This document shows, one piece after another, positions 15,137 through 23,029 of a DNA stretch of 64,000 nt. Within the stretch, counting starts at the first letter, position 1. The number at the start of each line of letters is the position of its first letter. The notes below the pieces were generated by a model. That model saw nothing but the letters and a program-made list of their open reading frames with translations, was not told the DNA's origin and made no database searches. The position numbers and the translations under genes were made by a program. The stretch is from an uncultured Collinsella sp. (GTDB lineage Bacteria > Actinomycetota > Coriobacteriia > Coriobacteriales > Coriobacteriaceae), in the NCBI GenBank assembly GCA_900541745.1, contig UQLA01000003.1, forward strand, positions 88,715 to 152,714, in the 5' to 3' direction.

Positions 15137-17875
15137 TTACTCGTCGAGGAGATCTTCTGGCATGTCGTTGCCGTCGCCAAGGTCGACTGGGGCCTCTTCG
15201 GCGTCGGCTGCGGCCTCGGCATCCTCGCCTTCGGGCTTCTCTTTTGCGGCCGTCATGCGGGCTACGGCGCAGATTCGGTCGTTATCGTCGACGGTCATCA
15301 TCTTGACGCCCTGGGTGGCGCGACCGGTTTGGCTGATCTCGTCGGTCTTGACGCGAATGACCGTCGCGCCCTCCGTCACGATGAACAGCTCATGCTGCGG
15401 GCCCACCGTCTTCATGGCCGCGAGGTTACCCTTGCGCTCGGTCATCTGGATGGTATAGACACCCTGACCGCCGCGGTTCTGCTCCGGGTAATCCGAAACC
15501 GGTGTGCGTTTGCCGTAGCCGCGCTCGGTAATGACGAACAGGTCGCCGTTACCGTTGGTGATCTCCATACCAAGAACGCTCACGCCTTCCTTCATGCTAA
15601 TGCCACGGACGCCGCTGGTATCGCGACCGGTGGCGCGCACCTGGTCCTCGGGGAACATAATCGCCTTGCCCGCGGTGGTTGCCATGATGATCTTGTCACC
15701 CTCGCGCACGCGACGTACAGTGAGCAGCGCGTCGTCGTCCCTCAGGTTGATGGCGATTAGGCCGTCGCGGCGGCTGCGGTCGTAGGCGCTCATCACGGTC
15801 TTCTTGACCATGCCGCTCTTGGTGGCAAACATCAGGTACTCGTCGGCGGGGAACTCGCGGCAGCTGATGACGCTCGCGATCTTCTCGCCCTCCTCGAAAG
15901 GCAGCAAGTTGACGATCGCGGTGCCGCGCGCCTGGCGCGTGCCAACCGGCAGCTCGTGTACCTTCAGGCGATAGACCTTGCCCTTGCTCGAGAAGAACAG
16001 CACGTACTCGTGCGTGGATGCGATAAACATCTCGTCGATAACGTCGTCCTCTTTGAGGTTGACGCCCGACACGCCCTTGCCGCCGCGCTTTTGGGCGCGA
16101 TAGGCGGCCACCGGGATGCGCTTGACGTAGCCGGTGTGGGTGATGGTCACGACCATGTCCTCGTCGGCAATCAGATCTTCGACGTCCAGATCCTTCTCGA
16201 CATGGCTGATCTCGGTGCGGCGCTTGTCGCCGAACTTCTTGGAAATCTCGCGCATCTCCTCCTTGATGACGCCCAGGATTTTCTCCTCGTGCGCCAAGAG
16301 GTCCTCGTAGTAGGCGATGGCGCGGCGCAAGCCGTCCAGCTCTTCCTGAATCTTGTCGCGCTCCAGGCCGGTCAGGCGGCGCAGCTTCATCTCGAGGATG
16401 GCCGTGGTCTGCTCGGGCGTAAAGCCAAAGCGCTCGATCAGGCGACTGCTGGCCTCGGAATCGGTCTGCGAGGAGCGAATGATGCTGATGACCTCGTCGA
16501 TATGGTCGAGAGCCATCAGGTAGCCCTCGAGGATATGGGCACGCGCCTGGGCCTTCTTGAGGTCAAAGCGGGTGCGGCGGGTGACGACGTCGACCTGGTG
16601 GTCGATGTAGTGCTGCAGCATCTCGCGCAGGCTCAGGCATTTGGGAACGCCGTTGACAAGCGCCAGGTTGTTGGCACCAAAGGTCGTCTGCAGCGAGGTG
16701 TACTTGTACAGGTTGTTGAGCACGACCTGCGGGATGACGCCCTTCTTGAGTTCGATGACCAGACGGATACCCTTCTGGTTGGACTCATCACGCATATCCG
16801 AGATACCCTCGATACGCTTGTCGTTGACGAGCTGGGCGATCTTCTCCTGCAGGGTGCCCTTGTTGACCATGTAGGGAATCTCGGTAAAGACCAGGCGGCT
16901 ACGGCCGGTCTTGGTGGACTCCACATGAGCCTTGGCGCGCACGGTGATGGAGCCGCGGCCGGTCTCGTAGCTCTGCCTAATGCCGGCACTGCCCATGATG
17001 ATGGCACCGGTGGGGAAGTCCGGACCGGGCATGATCTGCATGAGCTCGTCGACGGTGGCGTCGGGGTTGTCGATCAGGTAGCAGGTGGCCTCGATCGCCT
17101 CGGTGAGGTTATGCGGGGCGATGTTAGTGGCCATGCCGACGGCGATGCCCTGGCTGCCGTTGACCAGCAGGTTGGGGAAGCGCGCGGGCAGTGCCACGGG
17201 CTCGGCGAGCGACTCGTCGTAGTTGGGCTGCCAGTCGACGGTGTCCTTCTGCAGGTCACGCAGGAGCTCCATGGCGGGCTTAGCCAGGCGGCTCTCGGTG
17301 TAACGCATGGCGGCGGCGCCGTCGCCGTCGATGTTGCCGAAGTTGCCGTGACCGTCGATGAGCGGCGTGCGCATGGAGAACCACTGTGCCAGGCGGACCA
17401 TGGCCTCATAGACCGCGGAGTCGCCGTGCGGATGGTACTTACCGATAACTTCGCCGACCGTCCAGGCCGACTTCTTGTGCGGACGGTTGGGGTAGATGCC
17501 GCTCTCGTTCATTGCGTACAGGATGCGACGGTGCACCGGCTTTAAGCCATCTCGCACGTCCGGCAGGGCGCGCGCCGTGATGACCGACATCGAGTACTCG
17601 ATGAACGACTGCTTCATCTCACGGCCAAACTCCGAAATCTGGAGCTGGCCGCCATTTATATCCTCGCCGGCCGAGGCGCCACGGTCGACTTCGCCAAAGC
17701 TCTCCTCGAGCTCACCGTCGTCTTCTTCCTCATCATCATCGGCATCGGGGTTATAGGCGTCCGGGTCGCCACCCTCGCCCTGTTCAGCACGGGCAAGCAG
17801 GCGCTTCAGATCGTCGGGCATGCCGGCGTCGCCGGCCTCGTCCATACCCTCGTTATTGTTGATATCGTCTGCCAC
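15137..17875 (-). CDS. gyrA: DNA gyrase subunit A
   Basis: GyrA cuts and rejoins DNA so that gyrase can add negative supercoils. The breakage domain begins at about residue 83 (FGREMKQSFIEYSMSVITARALPDVRDGLKPVHRRILY). The catalytic Tyr is Y192 in RYTESR. The quinolone region reads HPHGDSAVYE, with Ser153 and Glu157, the unmutated state. The C-terminal domain carries beta-pinwheel repeats with a GyrA-box-like QKRGGKG. At 912 residues it is long. The first 80 residues are a very acidic extension (DADDDEEEDDGELEESF), and the end is acidic as well. The GTG start follows GAGGAGG. It lies 12 bp after gyrB. Confidence 0.97.
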   Translation of the reverse strand: MADDINNNEGMDEAGDAGMPDDLKRLLARAEQGEGGDPDAYNPDADDDEEEDDGELEESFGEVDRGASAGEDINGGQLQISEFGREMKQSFIEYSMSVITARALPDVRDGLKPVHRRILYAMNESGIYPNRPHKKSAWTVGEVIGKYHPHGDSAVYEAMVRLAQWFSMRTPLIDGHGNFGNIDGDGAAAMRYTESRLAKPAMELLRDLQKDTVDWQPNYDESLAEPVALPARFPNLLVNGSQGIAVGMATNIAPHNLTEAIEATCYLIDNPDATVDELMQIMPGPDFPTGAIIMGSAGIRQSYETGRGSITVRAKAHVESTKTGRSRLVFTEIPYMVNKGTLQEKIAQLVNDKRIEGISDMRDESNQKGIRLVIELKKGVIPQVVLNNLYKYTSLQTTFGANNLALVNGVPKCLSLREMLQHYIDHQVDVVTRRTRFDLKKAQARAHILEGYLMALDHIDEVISIIRSSQTDSEASSRLIERFGFTPEQTTAILEMKLRRLTGLERDKIQEELDGLRRAIAYYEDLLAHEEKILGVIKEEMREISKKFGDKRRTEISHVEKDLDVEDLIADEDMVVTITHTGYVKRIPVAAYRAQKRGGKGVSGVNLKEDDVIDEMFIASTHEYVLFFSSKGKVYRLKVHELPVGTRQARGTAIVNLLPFEEGEKIASVISCREFPADEYLMFATKSGMVKKTVMSAYDRSRRDGLIAINLRDDDALLTVRRVREGDKIIMATTAGKAIMFPEDQVRATGRDTSGVRGISMKEGVSVLGMEITNGNGDLFVITERGYGKRTPVSDYPEQNRGGQGVYTIQMTERKGNLAAMKTVGPQHELFIVTEGATVIRVKTDEISQTGRATQGVKMMTVDDNDRICAVARMTAAKEKPEGEDAEAAADAEEAPVDLGDGNDMPEDLLDE

Positions 17876-17886
17876 GTTACCTCCTC

Positions 17887-19917
17887 TTAAGCATCAAGGA
17901 AACGCGCGTCATGTGCGTGCTTCTCGATGTACTCGCGGCGATAGCCGACCTCGGAACCCATCAGCTCGCGCACGGAGCGGTCCGCCACCACGGCGTCCTC
18001 GATCGACACGCGCTGCAGAATGCGGGTCTTGGGGTCCATCGTCGTCGAGGCAAGCTGCTTGGGGTCCATCTCGCCCAGGCCCTTGTAGCGCTGGACGGTG
18101 TAGCCCTTGCGCTTCTTAGTGATCTTGCCGTCCTTGGCCTTGCCGTCCTCGTCGTTGTCGTCGGGGTTCAGTCCCAGGCTCTGGATGGTGTCGCGCAGGA
18201 TCTCGTCTTCGGGCTGGCGGCCGTTGGGATACACGTAGTGAATCTTGTTGCGCACCTTGATGCCAAAGATGGGCGGGCACGCGACGTACACGTAGCCGGC
18301 GTCAATCAGCGGGCGCATGTACTTGTAGAAGAACGTCAGCAGCAGGATGCGGATGTGCGCACCGTCGACGTCTGCATCGGTCATGATGATGATCTTGTGG
18401 TAGCGAGCCTTGGTAATATCGAAGTCGCCACCGTCGCCGGCGCTCGTCGTGACGCCGCAGCCGATCGCGGTGATGAGTGACTGGATGGTGTCACTCGAGA
18501 ACGCACGATGATCGCCCACGCGCTCGACGTTCAAAATCTTGCCGCGCAGGGGCAGAATCGCCTGGATGTCTCGGCGACGGCCGTCCTTGGCCGAGCCGCC
18601 TGCCGAGTCGCCCTCTACGATGAAGAGCTCGGTGAGCTCGGCGTCGCGCACCGAACAGTCGGCGAGCTTGCCGGGCAGCGATGCCGTCTCGAGCAGGCTC
18701 TTGCGGCGGGTCGCCTCGCGCGCCTTGCGGGCGGCGTTGCGCGCCTTGCAGGCCTGTTGGGCCTTCTTGACGATCTCGCGAGCGGGCTTGGGATGCTCCT
18801 CGAGGTAATCGGCCAGACCGTCAGTCATGATCTTGAGCGTCAGCGCGCGCATATAGGAGCTGCCGAGCTTGGCCTTGGTCTGGCCCTCAAACTGCGGATC
18901 GGGCAGTTTGACCGAGATAACGGCCGATAGGCCCTCGCGCACATCATCGCCGGTCAGGTTGGCGTCTTTTTCCTTGAGCAGGTTCTGCTTGCGAGCGTAA
19001 TCGTTAATCACGCGGGTGAGTGCGGTACGGAAGCCCTCGAGGTGCATGCCGCCCTCGGGGGTGTAGATGTCGTTGGCAAACGACATGACGTTCTCGCCGT
19101 AGCCGCTATTCCACTGCAGGGACACCTCGACCTCGCCCATCTTGGTCACGGGCGCATCCGGATCCGATTTGCCCTCAATATAGATGGGCTCCTTAAAGGC
19201 CTCGGGGACATCCTTGCCCTCGTTGAGGAACTTGACGAAGTCGATGATGCCGCCGGCATAGCAGAACTCCTCCACGTGGGGAGTCGCCTCGCGCTCGTCG
19301 GTCAGCACAATCTTGAGGTTCTTGTTGAGGAATGCCGTCTCCTGCAGACGGTTGTGCAGCGTGTCGAAATCGTAGATGCAGGTCTCGAAGATCTCGTCGT
19401 CGGGCCAGAAGCTGACAGTGGTGCCCGTCGCCTCCGAAGTGCCCACGACCTCCATCTTCTTGACGGTCTTGCCGCGCGAAAACTCCATCTCGTAGATATT
19501 GCCATCGCGGCATACCTGTACGACTACACGCTTGGACAGCGCGTTGACGACGGAGATGCCCACGCCGTGCAGGCCGCCCGAGACCTTGTAGGCCGAGTTA
19601 TCGAACTTACCGCCGGCGTGCAGGATCGTCATGACGACCTCGAGCGTCGGGATCTTTTTGATAGGATGCTCGTCGACGGGGATGCCGCGCCCGTTGTCGA
19701 CGACCGTGATGGAGTTGTCGGCGTGGACCGTCACCTGAATCTCGGTGCAGAAACCGGCCATGGCCTCGTCGACGGAGTTGTCAACGATCTCCCACACCAG
19801 GTGATGAAGACCGCTGGCGCTCGTCGAGCCGATGTACATGCCCGGGCGCTTACGAACGGCCTCGAGACCTTCGAGAATCTTAATCTCGCCGCCATCGTAA
19901 TCGTTTTCGTTTGCCAC
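17887..19917 (-). CDS. gyrB: DNA gyrase subunit B
   Basis: GyrB supplies the ATPase of gyrase. The GHKL fold is clear: EIVDNSVDEAMAGF, DNGRGIPVD and GGLHGVGISVVNALS. The transducer domain follows, then the TOPRIM segment ELFIVEGDSAGGSAKDGR with Glu, PLRGKILNVE, and TDADVDGAHIR supplying the metal-binding acidic residues. The length of 676 residues is normal. It starts with GTG after GAAGGAGGACGT. It is the first gene of the gyrB-gyrA pair, downstream of the DciA-like gene, from which a terminator separates it. Confidence 0.97.
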   Translation of the reverse strand: MANENDYDGGEIKILEGLEAVRKRPGMYIGSTSASGLHHLVWEIVDNSVDEAMAGFCTEIQVTVHADNSITVVDNGRGIPVDEHPIKKIPTLEVVMTILHAGGKFDNSAYKVSGGLHGVGISVVNALSKRVVVQVCRDGNIYEMEFSRGKTVKKMEVVGTSEATGTTVSFWPDDEIFETCIYDFDTLHNRLQETAFLNKNLKIVLTDEREATPHVEEFCYAGGIIDFVKFLNEGKDVPEAFKEPIYIEGKSDPDAPVTKMGEVEVSLQWNSGYGENVMSFANDIYTPEGGMHLEGFRTALTRVINDYARKQNLLKEKDANLTGDDVREGLSAVISVKLPDPQFEGQTKAKLGSSYMRALTLKIMTDGLADYLEEHPKPAREIVKKAQQACKARNAARKAREATRRKSLLETASLPGKLADCSVRDAELTELFIVEGDSAGGSAKDGRRRDIQAILPLRGKILNVERVGDHRAFSSDTIQSLITAIGCGVTTSAGDGGDFDITKARYHKIIIMTDADVDGAHIRILLLTFFYKYMRPLIDAGYVYVACPPIFGIKVRNKIHYVYPNGRQPEDEILRDTIQSLGLNPDDNDEDGKAKDGKITKKRKGYTVQRYKGLGEMDPKQLASTTMDPKTRILQRVSIEDAVVADRSVRELMGSEVGYRREYIEKHAHDARFLDA

Positions 19918-19965
19918 ACGTCCTCCTTCAGTTAAGAAAATGTGTATAGCCTTACTAGTTTATCG

Positions 19966-19997
19966 TAAAAAAATACCCTCGGGAACGAGGGTATTTG
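19966..19997 (-). terminator. Terminator after the DciA-like gene
   Basis: On the minus strand AAATACCCTCG pairs with CGAGGGTATTT around a TTCC loop and runs into a T-tract. It separates the dnaA-recF-DciA block from gyrBA. Confidence 0.88.
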
Positions 19998-20022
19998 GCT
20001 CTACAAGGCCGCCAGATGCGAT

Positions 20023-20586
20023 TTAAGGCTCTTTTTTGCTCTGCACGCCCTTGGTCCACTCGGCACTGGCTCTCATGGCGTTCTCGAGGGCCTCGCGCAG
20101 TTTTTTGTCCTCGATGGGTGCCACTTGGTGCTCGATCTCGGCGCGCTCGGCATCGCTTAGGTCGGCATGTGGAGCCGGCGGACGCTCGGCCACGGCCGGA
20201 CGCAGGCGCTCTTTTGCAGCGGGTGGTGTGTGGCCGGGGGCGGTCGTCTTGAACACCAGGCCGTCGACGTGCGCGCCGGCGCGCTCCATGCGCGCGCGGA
20301 TAATCTCGCGCAAAAGCGTCATCTCCTGCGTCCATGAGGGCGAATCGAGGTACACCAGCAGTTCGTTGGACTCGGGCAGGTAGCGCAGGCCGGTCACATG
20401 GCGTCCCTCGCGCGTGCCCGAGCACACTGCATTCCAGGCGTGATAGACCGCACGAGACTCCTCTGCAGCCTCCATTTGCGCGCGGCGCTCAGGTGTCGCG
20501 GCCGCCAGGATGCGCTGACGCTCGGCATCCAAAAAGCCGCCGAAGGCAACCGTTCCGTTCTCGCGCTCGTAATTAGCACGTCTCAC
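20023..20586 (-). CDS. DciA-like protein (DUF721)
   Basis: DUF721/DciA proteins are the ancestral loaders of the DnaB helicase in bacteria that lack DnaC or DnaI. The conserved core lies at about residues 44-110: AVYHAWNAVCSGTREGRHVTG, then NELLVYLDSPSWTQEMTLL and IIRARMERAGAHVDGLVF. The second half is a disordered Pro/Ala region and an acidic helix. The position between recF and gyrB is the usual actinobacterial location. The GTG start overlaps the end of recF by 14 bases, so translational coupling is likely. No dnaC- or dnaI-like gene is seen in the window, which fits the helicase-loading role. Confidence 0.85.
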   Translation of the reverse strand: MRRANYERENGTVAFGGFLDAERQRILAAATPERRAQMEAAEESRAVYHAWNAVCSGTREGRHVTGLRYLPESNELLVYLDSPSWTQEMTLLREIIRARMERAGAHVDGLVFKTTAPGHTPPAAKERLRPAVAERPPAPHADLSDAERAEIEHQVAPIEDKKLREALENAMRASAEWTKGVQSKKEP

Positions 20587-21679
20587 CCATGCTCACCACC
20601 TTGGCTCGATCAAGCAGGTCATCGGTAAAATACCCCAGATTGGTGGTGGTTATGACCGTCTGGATATCATCACCGATCAGCTGCAGAAAAGCGCCTCGGC
20701 GCCCGGCGTCGAGCTCGCTCATGACGTCGTCCAAAAGCAGCAGCGGCGCGGTGCCTAGGATATCGCGCGCCACGGCCACCTCTGCCACCTTCCAGGCAAG
20801 CACCAGCGTTCGCTGCTGGCCCTGGCTGGCAAATGAACGGGCCGATCGGCCCGCGACGGAAAACTCAATCTCGTCGCGATGCGGACCCACGAGCGTCACG
20901 CCGCGGCGGATCTCCTCGTCGGCGCGCTCATCGAGCGCCGAGAGCATGTGCTCATACGCCCAGCCCCTGAGCTCGTCGCGATCCTCGGTGCGAGGCAGGT
21001 CGCCAAGCGTGGACACATAGGACACGCCGGCGGGCTCGCCAGATGCCACTCGGCCATAGGCGTCGCGCACATGGCCCGACAGCCGGTCGAGCAGGGCCAG
21101 ACGATGCACGAGCAGGGCCGAACCGGCGCGGGCGATAGATTCGTTCCAGGCGCCGAGCATCTCGCGGCAGCACCAGGTCTCCTTGAGCAGGGCATTGCGC
21201 TGGGTCACGCAGCGCCCGTAGGCACTAGCCAGATCGGCATAGCGCGCACTCAGCTGAACGCCAAAGTCATCAAGTGCGGTGCGGCGCACGCTGGCACCCC
21301 GCTTGACCATATCCAGGTGGTCCGGACAAAACAGCACGCTCGGCAGCACCCCGCGCACGCCGGACGCAGCGCAGCGCTTGCCGTTGCGGCTAAACGAGCG
21401 CTTGCCGTCTTCCACGCTCAGCCCCATGTCCAGCACGCGCCCATCACCTTCGAGCCTCAGCTCGACCTTGCATGAGCCCACGCCGTCGTGCACGAGCTCG
21501 GCTGCGGTCGGATGCCTAAACGAGGCGCCGCTCGTCAGTAGCTGCAGCGCCTCTATGAGGTTGGTCTTTCCCGCCGCGTTGGGGCCTGCGAGCACTGTCA
21601 CACCGTCACTCAGAGCAAGGCGGTAACTGTCGAAGCTGCGATAGCGCGCAACGGAAAGATCGCGTGCGAACATGGTCAT
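20573..21679 (-). CDS. recF: DNA replication and repair protein RecF
   Basis: RecF is an SMC-like ATPase that helps load RecA at gaps. Walker A is GPNAAGKTNLIEAL (about residues 33-46), the signature motif is FASQGQQRTLVLAWK, and Walker B is LLLLDDVMSELD. The family opening is LSVARYRSFDSYRL. The length of 368 residues is normal. Two ATGs lie two codons apart (21679 and 21673); neither has a good ribosome site, but the dnaN stop is only eight bases upstream, so coupling is probable. The gene is in the standard dnaA-dnaN-recF order. Confidence 0.96.
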   Translation of the reverse strand: MTMFARDLSVARYRSFDSYRLALSDGVTVLAGPNAAGKTNLIEALQLLTSGASFRHPTAAELVHDGVGSCKVELRLEGDGRVLDMGLSVEDGKRSFSRNGKRCAASGVRGVLPSVLFCPDHLDMVKRGASVRRTALDDFGVQLSARYADLASAYGRCVTQRNALLKETWCCREMLGAWNESIARAGSALLVHRLALLDRLSGHVRDAYGRVASGEPAGVSYVSTLGDLPRTEDRDELRGWAYEHMLSALDERADEEIRRGVTLVGPHRDEIEFSVAGRSARSFASQGQQRTLVLAWKVAEVAVARDILGTAPLLLLDDVMSELDAGRRGAFLQLIGDDIQTVITTTNLGYFTDDLLDRAKVVSMGETC

Positions 21680-21687
21680 GGGCAGTG

Positions 21688-22791
21688 CTAGATGCGTACC
21701 GGCATGACCAGGTACAGATAGTTGATCTTGTCGTAGGACTTGAAGATGCCAGCCTGCGAATAGCTCTTGAGCTCCAGCGTGATCTCCTTCTCCTTGGACA
21801 GGGCATTGAGGCAGCCAAAGATGTAGTGGTAGTTGAAGGCGATGGTGCCCGACTCGCCCTCAGCCTCGACATCGATCGTCTCCTGTGCCAGATCCTGGTC
21901 GTTGGAAATGGAGGACAGGCCCATCTGACCGTTCTCGACGTCAATCTCAAACTTGACAGCGGGGTTGGCGCTCGCGATAACGGCCACACGTTTAAGGGCA
22001 GCGTTAAAGGCGGCTACGTCGATCTTGACGCTCGTCACGCACGAATCGGGGATGAGCTGCTTGTAATTGGGATATACGCCCTCGATGCGGCGCGACACGT
22101 AGGTGGTGTTGCCGGCCTCAAAGACAACCTGGGTGTCGGTTGCGCCGATCATGATGGTAGCCTGGCTCGCCATGATGCTCAGCGCGTCGTTGAAGGCGTC
22201 GGCAGGCACGTTGAGTTCAAAGGAACCTTCGAGGGTTGAGGTCTCGACCTGCGTATCGCACACGGCCAGTCGGAAGGAGTCGGTCGCGACCAGGCGCACG
22301 GTGTTGTTCTCGACCTTCATGTGCACGCCACCCAGGATGGGGCGGGCCTTGTCAGTCGAGGTGACGCGCCATACGCGGCTTACCATTTCGGACAGAATAT
22401 CGGTCGGCAGCTCGACGGCACTCTCGATGGCGTATGCCGGGAACTCGGGAAAGTCGTTGGCATCGAGCGTGTTGAGGCGGAAAGAGCTCTTCTCGCAGCC
22501 AATCAAAACCTGACGCTCGGACAGTTCAAAGGTGACCGGGGCATCGGGAAGGGTCTTGGTGATGTTGGAGAGCATCTTGCAGGGAATCACCATCTCGCCC
22601 TCCTCTTCGACATGAGCCGCAATGCGGTGACGAATCGAGATGGTGTAGTTGGAGGTCTGGAATTCCAAGATGCCGTCTTGTGCCTTAACGAGCACGCCCG
22701 ACAGAATGGGAAGGGTGGATGCCGAAGCGACGCCTTTCATAACGACGCCGATGGCTTGCGTAAGCGAGCTCTGGCTGACGGTGAACTTCAT
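21688..22791 (-). CDS. dnaN: DNA polymerase III sliding clamp, beta subunit
   Basis: DnaN is the ring that tethers the replicative polymerase to DNA. The 367-residue product starts MKFTVSQSSLTQAIGVVMKG and ends with the clamp signature YLYLVMPVRI. The motif GGVHMKVENNTVRLVATDSFRLAV marks the second domain. The start follows AAAGGTATTAAAAG. It lies downstream of the inferred unwinding site and upstream of recF, co-directional with dnaA, so the gene points away from the origin. Confidence 0.97.
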   Translation of the reverse strand: MKFTVSQSSLTQAIGVVMKGVASASTLPILSGVLVKAQDGILEFQTSNYTISIRHRIAAHVEEEGEMVIPCKMLSNITKTLPDAPVTFELSERQVLIGCEKSSFRLNTLDANDFPEFPAYAIESAVELPTDILSEMVSRVWRVTSTDKARPILGGVHMKVENNTVRLVATDSFRLAVCDTQVETSTLEGSFELNVPADAFNDALSIMASQATIMIGATDTQVVFEAGNTTYVSRRIEGVYPNYKQLIPDSCVTSVKIDVAAFNAALKRVAVIASANPAVKFEIDVENGQMGLSSISNDQDLAQETIDVEAEGESGTIAFNYHYIFGCLNALSKEKEITLELKSYSQAGIFKSYDKINYLYLVMPVRI

Positions 22792-22799
22792 CTTTTAAT

Positions 22800-22859
22800 A
22801 CCTTTCTATAGATATAAATATCTTAATAATAGTAATAGTACTGACGAAACTGTTGATTA
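22800..22859 (-). other. Candidate oriC unwinding site (DnaA-trios and AT-rich DUE)
   Basis: Read in the dnaA-to-dnaN direction (minus strand), a DnaA-box-like TAATCAACA (22851-22859) is followed 12 bases later by CTA TTA CTA TTA TTA (22824-22838) and then an AT-only stretch, AAGATATTTATATCTATAG. Box, spacer, DnaA-trios and AT-rich tract is the basal unwinding order known from Bacillus subtilis. The interval contains no gene. Confidence 0.7.
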
Positions 22860-22923
22860 CTCCTAAAAGTGCAGGTCAGCCCTAAAAAGAGAATCGACAG
22901 GAACCTGTGTGCAACCGGGTATG

Positions 22924-23014
22924 TTTTCCACGTTCAAAACCTGCGCAAAACTTTTCATCACCGCGACTCGAGTTTTTGACACCTTATAACCGCCGTTTCG
23001 ACAAGTTTTCAACA
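22924..23014. other. DnaA-box-like sites in the dnaA-dnaN gap
   Basis: TTTTCCACG (22924-22932), TTTTCATCA (22952-22960) and TTTTCAACA (23006-23014) read on the plus strand; TTTTGAACG (22931-22939) reads on the minus strand. All depart from TTATCCACA at position 3 and mostly at 6. The last shares TTTCGACAAGTTTTCAA with a site at 26188-26204. Confidence 0.55.
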
Positions 23015-23029
23015 GCTGTGTCCATTTAC

